A DNA stretch of 64,000 bases from Isoetes taiwanensis (lineage: Eukaryota > Streptophyta > Lycopodiopsida > Isoetales > Isoetaceae). Location of the stretch: assembly GCA_021234155.1 (NCBI GenBank), contig JAJEKV010000005.1:11863287-11927286 (forward strand). The letters run 5' to 3'. The notes beneath the pieces were generated by a model. That model was not told the DNA's origin, searched no databases, and saw only the letters and a list, made by a program, of their open reading frames with translations. This document shows positions 12,595 to 24,809 of this stretch, piece by piece (position 1 is the first letter of the stretch; each line of letters begins with the position of its first letter). The translations under genes were made by a program, and so were the position numbers.

Positions 12595-15500
12595 TTTACT
12601 TTAGCCAAACGTTACATAATTTCTTAACGGATATTCCCTTGTCTACATGTAACTTCCTGTATTTTGCTATCTGGTCAATGGCTTTAACATTATAGTGTAT
12701 ATTTTGTTTCTCTTCAAGCTAGAGAATTTGAGGTTTCTTGGATGATAAGTTTTATATCTGAATTTGCAATTTTAGGGTTCGAGTCTCTGTTCAAATTGAT
12801 AGCTTTTGTTTTTTTTTCAAATTGGATGCTTTGCCATTTATGTATGCTAATGTTAGTTTATAGCATTGGATGAGTACATAATGGATCGTAAAAGATCAAA
12901 AGCTATTGCACAAGAATTAGAGAGGCATTTCTAGCTAAGTTGTGCTCTGCAAAGCATCATCACAGGACGATTAGAGCAATGCAGGATGAACTGGTGCAGG
13001 ATGTCCATAACGAGGTGCAAGGAAATGATGATGAAGAGCAGGTAACAGAGATGGCTAGCGATAATGTATTAGCTTTTTCCATCAATCATATGTTAACTTT
13101 TCATGTTCTTACTCAAATACAAGTTGCAATATGAACATTGTCCAAGTTATTAGCTTGATCGTTAATAGAAAAGAGTTCCGAGCCAAAATGGAAGGAGTTG
13201 CGAGCCAACATGGGAAGAATTGAGAGTCAAAAGAAAGCATTCAATTCTTGTTCTAAATCAGACTATCTCCTATGGTGCCAAATTTTAATTCTAATAGTGG
13301 TTCATGTTCATTATAATTTGGCCTGCCACAATTCTCTATTTGGATCAAGATACATTTCTCACATGGTCCACAAATGGAGTACAAGTTTACATGTGCATTT
13401 GAGGAGTACAAGTTTACCTCAAAATTTGACACTTGCAGTTCATCCAATTTCTATCCAAAAAAGTTTCCAATATAGCTTAACATATAATTTTTATAGTCCC
13501 ATATTTGGTTTTGTGACAAAAATGTAGCATCTCTAATTTTTTTTATGGAATGTTAACTTGATCCACTATTGGTAGCTCCCTCCCTACCGCATTTCATTCT
13601 TCTCTGTGGAAGATAAAAATCCATTTAGCTCAATTCTCCTCCTTTCTATTCGTCAACGACCTGGTCAATTATTGTTTGTTGTTCCTTCTTAACTCAAAAA
13701 TGGTAGTTCTAGATGCAATGCAAGATAGAAGCATTGTAATCGTGATAATTATCCCTCAAGCACTGTTCATGCCTCCCTCGATTATTTCCTTGCATTTTAT
13801 TCCCTGCCCGTATACTTCTTCTTTAATCCATAAGTTCATATATTATACAAGCATTTCATTTCTTTAATTCCATTAGCGACCTAGAGGGTCACAATGCCCA
13901 TACATGACTTGAACCCTACTGAGGCAATGCATCACCTAGGAGGTGTCGAGCCCATACCTTGCCCACATGCAGTCGCAAGGTATTAGGCCTAGCTCACAAC
14001 ATTCCCCCAGTAGGCTCTACACCCAAGGGATCAACTGCAGTTGGACAAATCTTCCTTGTCAGCCATCTCGTCCTGCCATCCATAGCCATGGGGCTCCTAT
14101 GCACTAGCCGCATTTAATTGAAAATTAATGAGTCTAATCTAGAAACATTTTCTAAGAAGGTCTAGGTCTCTACCCCCCTTCCCAATCCACAAGAGGTGCA
14201 CACAGAGCAATACATCATCATCCAATGGACTGAAATAACAGAGTAATGATCTAAGCTATCTACTCTAACATATATGGTTGGGTTCTTTCGTCAATGGCCT
14301 AGGATCTCGGGATCTAAAGGTCATCTATGGCTATGGATAGATGCAAATCTGGCCTAAAGCCTGTTGGAAAGTATATATTGCCTATCAAACAATCCATTCA
14401 CTAGATTCTTGGCTCACTCCGAGCCCTCTGAAGGCATCCATGTTGCCAGAGTCTGTTGAGATGTTCAACGAGGAGCTACTTCGAAATGCGAGCTTCATTG
14501 CTGCTGGGAGACTGGAATGAGCCGGGCACTTGGGCAATGCATGCTCTACAGACTGGAATCCGAAAAGGACACTTTTAAGGTTCCTACCTCTTTTAGCTCC
14601 ACATGTTTAGGGTTGGAATCTAAAAGGTTGCCAGAGAACCTAGGATATTGCCATGTGGCAATATAGGGTTATATGCACATGTTCAGAGGTAGGTATGTAA
14701 TGTAACAAGTTCCAATGGTTGTGCTTCATAGTACAACCCCTTGCCGAGGTTGGGTTCATGTCACCGTACTTGACATGTACTAGTGATGTGACATTATAAT
14801 ATATGTATTTATATCATATATTATCCTAGAACGTCACAAGATACATTTCCAAGTATGAAAATTTCAGACAGAACGAGTTGATTGCCACAAGAAGGGGGTA
14901 GTTGTGACCATCAAAGGTTATTTGATGCCTACAAATTTTTGTGAGAACATTCAAAAGTGAGAGATTTATGACGTATGGAAGACAACTCTTTCATGACATT
15001 GTCAATTGGGTAATTCACATTGTCTTAGCTCTATCTTTAATCTGGGCCTTTAAAACATAACTCGCCATATGTTTCCACCATTGGATAAGGATATTTGAGG
15101 CATATCCAGAGAGAAACCCTTACTGCGTACCTGTTCAAATCAAGAATTTCCAATATAGAAATAAATTTTCAAGAAGTTTTTCGGTCAAAATCCATGGTAT
15201 TCTTCACATTTTCCTGCAGAATCCTAGGTTTTTACTTCATGCTTCTTGCTAGCTTAAATTATGTAAGAAATTTGTCTATTTATGTACAGAGTTTGTCTTC
15301 ACTGACACATATCCTATAGCCACATCCTCTAGCCTAGAGTTTGCCCTTCGGGAAACTTAAAAAGGCATACTTACCATTGAAGTAGGAATGTGGCAAACGA
15401 ATAATGCGCGATATGCAAATAGAAGAGGCATTAAATACCATTGTCCTAAAGAAATTTAATGTGGCGACCAAGGCCCCCATGAACATTTCTCTTTGTTGAC

Positions 15501-15611
15501 TCGCCTTGGAGTTGACTCATGTGTTCTTATGTTCCAACCTTAATTTAAATATTTCACAATAGAATGCCAATTGATAATAGCGATCTAGTGGTTACTATTG
15601 CTATTAGAATA

Positions 15612-15646
<35 letters not shown>

Positions 15647-16440
15647 GGTGAACATGTTTCTAAAGTTTACTAAGTCCAATAAATTTCATAAGTTTCTACT
15701 CTTTGTTATTCAATTTATAGATGATTCTTAACATATTAATATCAATTAGAGTTATCAACTGCAGATTTAGCACCAATTGATAACCAAAGATGCTTCATCA
15801 TCATCAAAATGATATTTTTGTGAATGATATAAGTTTCAAAATAAATTTAAGATGTGTTTCAACAATCTCACTTGATATAAAGGTCGGTGAGTTGCCAAAG
15901 GTGCCAAAGTTGAAGTTTAGCTAAATAATGTACTCTTCTTTTATGTATGCCATCTCTGTAGTAGCAAATACATATAGACATCGTGAAGGTTAGAGCAAAG
16001 CATGATAAAGATCAAAACCTCTCTATTCTATTCTTGCAAACAATTTGATCAGTCTTTAAATGTGACCTCGGAACGACTCGATTAGCCAACTTTGGAGACC
16101 AAGAATGCAAATAAGCTGTCATGTACTAACAAAAGCAACAAAAGCATGTTAGCAAATCATGATGATATTATTTAGATAAGTTTGTATTATTTTGTGAAAT
16201 GGTTTTTATTGCAAAAAAAAAAAGCATAACAGTATGAATTGTACCAATAGATGTCTATTTAATGAATGATTTTTATGAGGTAATAAAAGGACAAATATTC
16301 TTAATGCAATATTTTTTATGAGGTGATTCCGCCGAACAGGGATAGGTTTAATACTGCATACGTTTTATACTCAATATATATTATTCGAATGATGCGTTAT
16401 GAAGTATAATACGTCAAAAATATGGCCAAAATAAAATAAT
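12595..16440. other. Non-coding stretch with minor structures
   Basis: No supported gene. It contains a small hairpin at 14787-14838 (tgtgac with gtcaca, and ataatatatg with catatattat) and a run of 30 T at 15615-15644. The rest is AT-rich with no recognisable element. Confidence 0.4.
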
Positions 16441-16456
16441 TTAGAGTCGAAAAAAT

Positions 16457-16782
16457 TTCGCGTAAGCGAAAGAATGGTTTCGCTTACGCGAAGACAAAAT
16501 TTTTTTGCGTAAGGTGAAAGAACAAGTTTGCATAAGTGAAAATGGTTTCGCGAAAGCAAAAACATTCTCTGGCTTAAGCAAAAAAAAAAAAAAAACTTCC
16601 CGTAATCGAATTGAAGGTTTCACTTACGTGAAATGTTTTTTACTTATGGGCATCGTTTCACTTATGCGAAACTGCTTTTGCATAAGTGAAATGCCCATTT
16701 CGCGTAGGCGAAAGAACATTTAAATATTCGCTTACGCGAAATAGAGGTTTCGCTTATGCAAAGTTTTTTCCGCATAAGGAAA
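16457..16782. repeat. Cluster of ~15 copies of a 14-bp quasi-palindrome TTCGCTTACGCGAA
   Basis: Copies in both orientations start at about 16457, 16479, 16505, 16527, 16547, 16597, 16619, 16657, 16677, 16699, 16727, 16749 and 16769, with one or two more degenerate ones between. Each has TTCGC and GCGAA arms around a TTAC/GTAA core. Variants differ mainly by CG to TG or CA, as expected from deamination of methylated cytosine. No gene overlaps. It could be a subterminal transposase-binding array, a satellite seed or a regulatory cluster. Confidence 0.88.
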
Positions 16783-17690
16783 ATTGAAATTCCGTGTCCG
16801 AGAAAATTTATTTTTCTAGCCGACGAGGAAAAAATAAGAGAAATACATTTTTTACCCCAAAATACGTATTTTTTTACTTTACGCATTCAAAATTTTTGAT
16901 TTGTACGTACAAAACCTATCTATACTACCAGAACGGATACCCTGGGAAGATGTCAGCAAAAACCAGGGTATCTCTATTCTTACCCTAACTAAGTGTATGA
17001 TAAAAAACAAAAAAACGAAATGTTTCTAGAGTTTAGAAAATATGTAGGCATGATTATCAGCTACGATATCTAGAAAGAGAACGAAGGACTAAATGGCATT
17101 GGGATATAGACACAGATTTATAGAAGTCTAAAGATAAATAAGAAAATTCTCCACTTTTATAGAAAAGTTTTGGATATGGCAACCTTTGGGGGCCGATTTT
17201 CCATTCACGACTTACCTTACAGAAAACTGACCATTTAGTACTCTGCTCACAGTGGTTTGCTGCCTAAACAACCGCCCACATATTGAGAGCATAGCTCAAC
17301 AACAAGCAACAGAATCGTGGCCACCGTCTGAGCATGGTTGAAGTGCATTCGAGTTGAAATAGGGTTTTGTCTGCATCGGGTAGTTTTGGCAATCTATTCG
17401 GAGATTCTGCCTGTGTTCTCCAATCCATGTTTTCGAATTTTGCAATTGCATTATAAATCATTCGAAGAAAAGGGTTTTTAAATTCTAGTATTACCACTAT
17501 TGTTGAAGGTGTTCCTGGCAAAACATTCAACCTCAGTGGTTTAGAACCTCCAGGTTGCTCAAGGCAGAATGCTCAAACAATGAAAATCCCCAAGCAGAAT
17601 GCTCAAACAATGATTATGAACCACTTTCCCTAAAGGGAAAAAAGTCTGCCTAGCAAGAATAGATGCCAAATGCTGACCAGAGTAGGTTTA

Positions 17691-18774
17691 ATCGCATCGA
17701 TCTGAGACATCGGATCGACATTCTAGGATGGGGCGAGCATGCATGTCTTGCATGCATGCATGCGGCGCATGCCCTCTCTGGTTAGGGTTTCGCTATTTTA
17801 GGCGCGGTTCTGCATCAACGTCTCATCGGCGCTTCCTCTTCTCTCAGCAGTACCTTATTTCTCTTTGATTTGGTTCCGAGGGGGGGAGGGCTTCTTCACC
17901 TTGGTTTGGCCCATTTAGCGTTTACGTCATCTTTGTGGCATGCCCTTTCTCGACCTCGACCCTTCTTTAGCCTTCCGATCCTGTGACCTTAGGTCCTCGA
18001 TTCTAGTTTGATAAGGAAGTTCTCTCGGTATTCGGGCGGTTTGTTGGTTTCATCACGAGCCCCATTCTAGAATCGCATCGATCCGGAGACATCGGATCGA
18101 CATTCTAGGATATAGGCGAGCATGCATGTCTTGCATGCATGCATGCGGCGCATGCCCTCTCACAGTTAGGGTTTAGCTATTTTAGGCGTGGTTACGCATC
18201 AACGTCTCATCGGCGCTTCCTCTTCTCTCGTGATTACCTTATTTCTCTTTGAACCCACCCTCCCCCTTCTTTGTTTATTGTATTGTGCACAAGTTTACGT
18301 TTATCATGTTTTTCTTCCACCCATTTGGGTGATGCTTTTTCCACCCACAGGTGATGCTTCTCTGGTATGTTTGGGTTGTCTCGTTTGTTGTGTTGGTGAT
18401 GTGCAGGTACAGGTTGGCGAGCGGCATCTGCTTTGACTTCTTCATGCGGGGGTTTTTGGGAGCAATTTCTATGCCTTACGTTTGTCCAAGCCCCTTGCCG
18501 AAGGCTTATCACTAGGGTTTTTCCTCGAAAACCCGAAAGGGCGGGGTTTTTTAATCCCGGTGATAAGCTTTCGGCAGGTACATCAGCCACTCATCTTTTA
18601 GCATTGTATTTTTTTGGGGTCCAAATGTTATAATTGGATTTTCCCTTTATTTCGTGGGTAGTTCGCATGTGTGCGGCTACCCACTGTCCACCATTGTAGA
18701 AAATCTGCTGAGATGAATGAGAAGCCTATCTATCGCGGGCGGTTTGTTGGTTTCATGCGAGCCCCATTCTAGAA
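17691..18774 (+). mobile_element. 1.08-kb insertion in the gypsy LTR, internally duplicated
   Basis: Absent from the otherwise matching LTR at 24.8-27.2 kb. It consists of two partly repeated units. Both start with gcatcgatc..gagacatcgg (about 17693 and 18073), both carry a catgcatg cluster and a ttagggttt telobox-like string, and both end gggcggtttgttggtttcat..ccattctag (about 18035 and 18735). The second unit is longer by about 330 bp. Candidate ends are flanked by aat on both sides, so a 3-bp target duplication is possible. No coding sequence. It could be a TRIM-like or other non-autonomous element. Confidence 0.55.
18496..18576. repeat. 81-bp hairpin, 17-bp arms with one mismatch
   Basis: tgccgaaggcttatcac at 18496-18512 pairs with 18560-18576. 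The interior holds a second hairpin (gggtttt / aaaaccc), giving a branched fold. Lies inside the 17.69-18.77 kb insertion. Confidence 0.8.
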
Positions 18775-19631
18775 TCAAATTTTTTGATGCTAAGGCTACT
18801 TAAGACCTTGACGGATATTGGAAACAAAGTCAGATAGATCTTGATTAGAGTAAGCCTTTTGGCAATATCCCTGGCAGCGAGTCAAATTTTCTAACTCGAT
18901 AAAGGTAACTTCTTTTTGGGACTCGATGCTTGAATCCCTCTCTAGTATGTCTGCACACAATGTTCAACAAGAATGCTTTTTTGCAGAAAGATGTGCAACT
19001 TTTTTGGAATTTTGATTTTTGGTTCGAGTGCCTGTCACAGACTAAGAACAGCAGGCAAGTCTTGGATTTGCTATATGCTTGGATGCACTTTTTTGCTTTT
19101 CTGGGTCATATCAATGCTTCTGTAAATGAGAAGATGCAAATTACTCGAGCAAGATACAAATGCAAACTTATTAAGGGCAAAATAACGATCTGGTTATGCA
19201 AGCTCAAATTTCTATCAATGGATTATACAGGCACTATAACTATCATGAACCTACGCCATATATGCTTTATGCAACAATTATGCTATCGCCTTTTTTGTGC
19301 TAGAATGCAAGAATTGAGTGTTGTACTATGATATCAAACACAAAGTCAACGAAAAAGTCTCACAGATTTGTCAACAAGGATCAGATTTTCATTTGATTCA
19401 GAGTCACACAACAAGCAAATAAAGATCGCAAGCTCTAAGTCTTGGGCACAGGATCAAACAAGGTATACAGTCAGGTAATTCTTCAAAAATCGTCAGTAAT
19501 TCATGAAAAATTTGGCATATGGAAGGCTGATCCAAGCTTGTACTCTCATAACCGATCTTTTCTCAAAGATCTTGATGCGTTGGGGTGACACGTGTATGAT
19601 GTGACATGGCAAGGAAGATGACATGTTTGAT

Positions 19632-21026
19632 GACTTGGCCATCTTTGGATGATGTCATAGGTCAATTTCAATACCATTGCCTATAATTTGCATTCTCTAG
19701 GCAAACTTTGACTTTTAATTGCTTCCTTTTTGCACTTTCTCTCACTATTTGATTTTTAGAGAGAGAAATTTGACCATGAGTATGACCAAATCAAGTGAAA
19801 ATTTGTGCTTTAATGAGATGGTGATGGTATGGTAAGTGTGTGTGATGTGAATGACATGTGAAAGAGAAGTTTTGACTAGAAAAAATCTTCTGGGCCAATT
19901 TGCCTTAGGAAATGAAAGGTAGGCATGGAGCTTGGGGTCTCATGGGCATGTTTTCATGGCAAAGGATATGGAAGGCTTGAGATGGAGATCATGGGATGTA
20001 GTTATGCCAAGAACTCAAATAGAAGCATCACATACCAAGAACACTTCAAGGGGTCTTCACATCTTCAAAATTGTGTTGCTTGAATCACCTTTCTTAGCAT
20101 GCTTGTATGATCTTTGTCAAATGTCCTCACCTTGGTCTTCAAGTCTTCTCTTCACTATGTGAAAAGATGCATTCTCCTTCAATGAATTGTGCTTGTATAT
20201 CTGTGTTCAAATCAAAGTGTGAGCATGAGAATATCAGAATGTGTCTTGCTCTTTGTTGCCATAGCATGGCAACATTATGCCAAACTAAAAGAACAGGCTG
20301 GTCCCCCAGCCTCTTATTTTTTGCTTGATGATCTCCAGCTAATTGCCAATGTGGAGGTATGTTTGGCAGTTCAATGGACCTGCAATGGATTGAAAACAGA
20401 AGCTGATGGTAGATTTAAGTATGATATGAATATGACCATGGAAATAATCAGCAAATGAACCTGCATGGCAGGTGTGATCATTAGTAAAGAATATGAGCTG
20501 CTGGATGGAAATGTGACAGCAGTCTAATGGATTTGGTGGAAAAGAATGATGATTTGAGGTGTTTAATGTGAATCAAGGGCAACTCTTGTGCAGATGAGTA
20601 TGGAATGAATGTCTCAAGGTGCACCTGCATGTGACAACATATTTATTAACATATTGAGCTGCGGTTGTGGTAGGAATGGCAGCAGCTATAGAGATGAAAG
20701 TGAATGAAGAGAGGTGTATGAATGTGAGGTAAATGACTGCAAATCCAGATGCTCCTGCATGGAATTTAGAACTTGAGCAATAAAAATATTTGATTTGAAC
20801 CTTGAATAAGTTAACATCTGCACAAATCTCCTGTTCTTACATCAGTAATGGAAACCTCGAATACAAAAACTTAATGTATGCAAATACTGGAATTTGAAAA
20901 TAAATACTACTTAGCAAATACTCCTGCATTGTTTTTTGTCTTTTCGTTTCTTCTTTTTAGCCTTTTTGCAATCTTAGTCAATCAAAAGCAACTAAACTAG
21001 CCTACCTACAAATTCTAAATAAACTT
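19632..21026 (-). other. Presumed 3' untranslated part of the minus-strand gypsy
   Basis: It lies between the pol tail (21027-21239) and the LTR (17501-19631). No convincing coding sequence on either strand. Its assignment rests on position only. Confidence 0.45.
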
Positions 21027-21239
21027 TTAACTAAACAAACTCAGGGCAACATGTTGTTGCCAATACCTCTTCAAGTGTAGGATATTGATAGGATTCAACA
21101 ATTCTCTGCCATCAAGTACATCTCTCAGCCAATAAGAATCTTTCCCTGCCTTACCAATAACTTCAAAAGGCCCTTCCCAAGTGTTAGAATTTTGAAGGTT
21201 CAGCACATAATTATAGGGCATGAAAGCTTGATCCTGCAA
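21027..21239 (-). pseudogene. Gypsy polyprotein C-terminal fragment
   Basis: About 70 residues with GPFEVIGKAGKDSYWLRD, then DGRELLNPINILHLKRYW, the usual end of Ty3/gypsy integrases (small barrel after the catalytic core, with N-x-x-x-LKxYW). The upstream part of pol is missing because the copia element begins immediately beyond, at about 21264. Remnant only. Confidence 0.8.
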
Positions 21240-21263
21240 TGCAGAGATTGGTAGAATTCAAGC

Positions 21264-21578
21264 TGTACATTAGAGTACATAGATGTACATTAGATACATT
21301 GATGTACATTAGAGTACATTTTAGATACATTGATGTACATTAGATACATTGATGTACATTAGAGTACATTAGACACATTGAAGTACACCATGTACATCTC
21401 TGGCCTTTGGCCTTCTGTTTTCGGCTGTTGGCCTTTCAGTGCCATTTACTTCATGTATTTACAGATTACACGGAATACACAGAGTGAGAAGATTGCTCCT
21501 ATTCTATGATTGTTTTTTGTTTGGCTCACTTGATGTTGCAGGTTTGCATCAGTTCATAGCTGATACATTTTTCCAACA
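21264..21578 (+). mobile_element. Probable 5' LTR of the copia element, with tgtacatt minisatellite
   Basis: The end is fixed by the primer site directly downstream (ends ...ccaaca). The start is tentative, placed at the first TG (tgtacattag). The first ~125 bp is a minisatellite of gtacatt-aga/gata units. No second LTR is available to confirm the boundaries. Confidence 0.6.
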
Positions 21579-21580
21579 AT

Positions 21581-21592
21581 TGGTATCAGAGC
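21581..21592 (+). promoter_or_regulatory. Primer binding site, initiator tRNA-Met
   Basis: tggtatcagagc, the standard plant copia primer site complementary to the 3' end of initiator tRNA-Met, two bases after the LTR end. Confidence 0.93.
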
Positions 21593-21616
21593 AGGAAGAT
21601 CATCCTGTCTTGTACA

Positions 21617-23173
21617 ATGACTAGCAGATTTGGAGCTACTCTTTTGAGCACTGTAGAAGGCTACAATGGTGGACCAGGATTTCAAGTGTGGAAAGATGCT
21701 ATAAAGCACATCTTGGAAGTAGAGGACCTCTGGGATCTAGTTGATCCAGATGGTGGTACAAATGTGAACATAGACACATTTACAAGGTCAGTATCTGAAG
21801 GATCTGTTAACATGAGAATTAATGATGGTACAGGTCAGGCAAAAGCTGAAGGCAGCAATCTGGGAGGAGGAAGATCCTTGTACTCAAAGGTCAAAGAAAC
21901 CCAGGGGATAATCTCTTGTAAGGTCAGTCCCACTATCAGGCTTAAACTAAGAAATTTAAGTCCAAGACAAATGTGGTCTTTTTTGCTGAAACACTTTGAA
22001 GAAAAGACATCATCACAAATTGATTTGCTCAAAAATGAATTGAGGGGACTAAAATTAAGAGAGGGTGGAGATGTAGCAGAATTTTTTAACAAATTTGATA
22101 ACATTATTGCTGACCTATCTGGGGCTGGTGTGAATGTGTCAGAACGAAGTCAAGTGTTACAGATCTCTAGGGCTATTAGTGAAAACGAAAATCTTGCTCT
22201 AAATATTAGAAATATGAGTAAGACAAGGGAGGAAGCTGAAAACATTCTTAGAACAGAATTTGAACAAAAGAAAATAATGAGAGAAGGAGATGAGCCCACT
22301 GAAATTTTGTTTGCTGGAAAAAGAGACAAAATCACATGCTATAACTGTCATCAGATTGGACACTTTAAAAATGAGTGCCCTAAGCTTCAAAAGGAGTTTA
22401 ACTGCTACACTTGTGGAGGAAAAGGGCATGTGGCAGCAAAATGCCCCACTCCAAAAGATTATGGACGTGGCAAAAATCAAGGGTCTGCAATCAGAGGGGG
22501 AAGAGTAAACTCAAGCAGGGGACGAGGTAGAAAACCAGTTGAAGCTTATGTTGCTAAGGAAAAGGAGGAGAAAGATACATCTGGGAATCAAGATGATGAT
22601 GAGGTAATGCATGCTTTTGCTGTTATTGACAAAAATACAAATGCTAACAAATCTGATCCTCTAGTAGTTGATAGTGGAGCTGAGAGATCAGTAGTCCAAT
22701 CTACTGGTCTGCTCAAGAACTTAGCAACCACAAGTTCTAGAAGAATTCAAGTGGGAAATGGAAATCTTCAAGAAATCGAAGGGAAGGGGTTGCTGCAATT
22801 AGTAGATCTTGATGGAAATATTGTTGGCATTGAGAATGTTCTATATGTTGCTACAATCATAAAAAATCTGATTTCAGTTAGCCAGTTGGTAGATTTGGGT
22901 TATAGAGTTACCTTTTACTCAAAAGCTTGTTATATTTATCTTGGAAATGAATTGAAGTTCCTTGCAAAATGTTGTGGAAATTTGTTTCAAATGAATGACT
23001 CAATTTGCAATAGCTTGAATCTTTTAAATTCAGCTGAATTTGAGCTCTGGCATAACAGGTTGGCACATACACACTGTAACAATGTAAAATACCTTGCAAT
23101 GAAGGGATGGATCAAGTGCAATGATGTAAAGGCTGATAAATTCATGTGTGAAGGATGCATTCTAGGAAAATAA
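21617..23173 (+). pseudogene. Copia gag, protease and integrase zinc domain
   Basis: 518-residue open frame from ATG 21617, 25 bp after the primer site. Gag occupies about residues 1-230; two CCHC zinc knuckles follow (CYNCHQIGHFKNEC and CYTCGGKGHVAAKC). The aspartic protease active site appears as VVDSGAERSVV. The start of integrase, with the HNRLAHTHCNN..MCEGCILGK zinc domain, closes the frame. It stops at a TAA created by a one-base shift in an A-run at about 23167-23170; the integrase core continues in another frame at 23176. Confidence 0.92.
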
Positions 23174-23175
23174 AT

Positions 23176-23940
23176 AGATTACCATTCAAGCAGTCAAAAA
23201 CCAGATCTAAAGAAATCATGGAACTAGTGCACACCGATTTGTGTGGTCATTTGAATGTAAAGGGGAGAACAAATAAAAGGTATTTTATCTCCTTCATTGA
23301 TTATCATAGCAGAAAAACCAAATGTTACTGTCTGGAAAGAAAATCCCAAGCATTGGCAGCATTCAAACAATATGTTACAGAAATGGAAAGAGAAACTGGG
23401 AAAAAGCTAAGGTGTATCCGATCTGATCGAGGAGGAGAATACAAATTTAAGCTTTTTTGTATTACTAATGGCATCAAAAGGCAATTAACTTGCAGGTACA
23501 GCCCTCAACAAAACGGAGTAGCAAAAAGAAAGAACAGGACCATTATGGATGCAGTAAGATCAATGATCAAACACAGTGGGCTGCCAAACTACTTATGGGA
23601 GGAGGCCTTGAAAACTACAATTCTTGTACAAAACAAACTTCCATCATCAAGCTTAAGAGGTAATGTACCAGATCTGATATGGTCAATGGGAAATGAACAG
23701 ATAAATTATAACATGTTCAAAACATATGGATGTCTGGTATATGCTCATATTCCAAATGAATTGAGAAAGAAACTTGACAATAAAGCTGAGATAGGTTTTC
23801 TTGTTGGATATGATGAGGAAACAAAGGGGTATAGAATCTATATCCCAGAAAGCAAGAAAGTAATAATTAGTAGAGATGTTTTATTTGATGAAGACACTCT
23901 GTACAAGGACAGATTTGGAAAAAGCAAAAAGGAAATATGG
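23176..23940 (+). pseudogene. Copia integrase core and C-terminus
   Basis: In the +1 frame after the A-run shift. Visible: LVHTDLCG (first catalytic Asp), FISFIDYHSRKT, IRSDRGGEY (second Asp), YSPQQNGVAKRKNRTI (third catalytic Glu position appears as K/R in VAKRKN where VAERKN is usual), and the GKNRLP/YGCLVYAHIP module near the end. The change at the third catalytic position suggests this copy could not integrate. Downstream the linker to reverse transcriptase is missing. Confidence 0.9.
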
Positions 23941-24809
23941 ATGTAAAAACAACATTTCTCAATGCAAAACTAGAAGAAAAGATTTTTATGAATCAGGCCC
24001 CAGGCTTTGAACAAGCAAAAGACATGGTATGGAAACTTAATAGGGCAGTATATGGGTTGAAACAATCTCCTCGTGAATGGTATCTTTGTATGGACAAATT
24101 CCTCAAGGATCAAGGTCTTGAGAAGCTCAAATGATTGCATTATAGCAGCAAACACTCTTCATGTGTTGAATAAATGCAAAGAACTTCTGAAATCTAGATT
24201 CCAAATGTCGGATCTCGGAGAGTTAAAACGGTTTTTAGGAATAGAAGTGATCAGAAATAGGGAAAGAAGAATCCTGCAACTGAAACACAGTATACATATT
24301 GAGAACATGCTCAAAAGGTTTAACTTGACTGAGGCATATCCTGCTAAAACTCCAATAGTACCAGGGCACAGATTAACAGCAGAAACACCTATTTCAGAAA
24401 AGGATATTAGAGAGATGGAGAATATCCCTTATCGAGCTTTAATTGGGTGTCTACTATTTTTAGCTAGTAATACAAGGCCAGACATCTCATATGTGGTTAA
24501 TATTTTAAGCAAAAGGTGTCACAATCCAACAAAAGAACATTGGATGGCAGGGAAGGACTCAAAAGATCTGACATTATATGCTTACAGTGATGTTGATTGG
24601 GGAGGAGACTTGTCTTGCAGAAAATCCACATTATGCAATATTCCTAGGTGGTGGTGTAATTGCTTGGAGAAGCAAGAAACAAAGTGCAATAGCTATGAGC
24701 TCAGCAGAAGCTGAATATGCAGCTTCATCCTTAGTGGCAAAAGAAATATCACGGTTGAGAAGACTACTTGATGAACTAAACTGCCAGCAAACAGGGCCAA
24801 CTCAAATAT
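23937..24809 (+). pseudogene. Copia reverse transcriptase and RNase H, internally deleted
   Basis: RT fragments include MDVKTTFLNAKLEEKIFM, PGFEQ..VWKLNRAVYGLKQSPREW, then DLGELKRFLGIEV. The YVDD active-site segment is lost: the frame jumps from GLEKLK to DCIIAANT. RNase H shows TRPDISYVVNILSK, AYSDVDWGGDL and SSAEAEYAA in shifting frames. The conserved downstream CDNQSA part is cut off by the gypsy LTR at 24810. Confidence 0.9.

Larger units (their letters stand above)
17501..19631 (-). mobile_element. Gypsy-type LTR, minus orientation, with insertion and deletion
   Basis: Reverse-complement match to the plus-strand LTR at 24810-27236. Shared blocks include the tgttgaaggtgttcctggca end, the tcagcatttggcatct region, a ~380-bp stretch at about 18900-19330 matching 26470-26860, and the gacacgtgtatgatgtgaca end. 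Relative to the right copy it has a 1.08-kb insertion (17691-18774) and lacks about 0.8 kb (the sequence equivalent to roughly 24865-25690). The pol tail on the same strand at 21027-21239 makes this the 3' LTR of a minus-strand gypsy element. Confidence 0.8.
21264..24809 (+). mobile_element. Copia (Ty1-type) retrotransposon, 3' truncated
   Basis: Order: 5' LTR, initiator-tRNA primer site, gag, protease, integrase, reverse transcriptase, RNase H, as expected for copia. The 3' end of RNase H and the 3' LTR are absent: the sequence passes directly into a gypsy LTR at about 24810. Several internal deletions and a frameshift make it non-autonomous. It sits between two oppositely oriented gypsy LTRs, in or next to a gypsy pol remnant. 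Confidence 0.9.

Noticed and set aside
13880-14110. SINE or tRNA-like element (gggttcaagtc on the minus strand)
   Set aside because: Only a partial B-box match, no A box and no recognisable ends.
18930-19331. 133-codon open frame as a gene
   Set aside because: Mirrored at 26394-26735 in the opposite-oriented LTR; it is LTR sequence without a recognisable domain.
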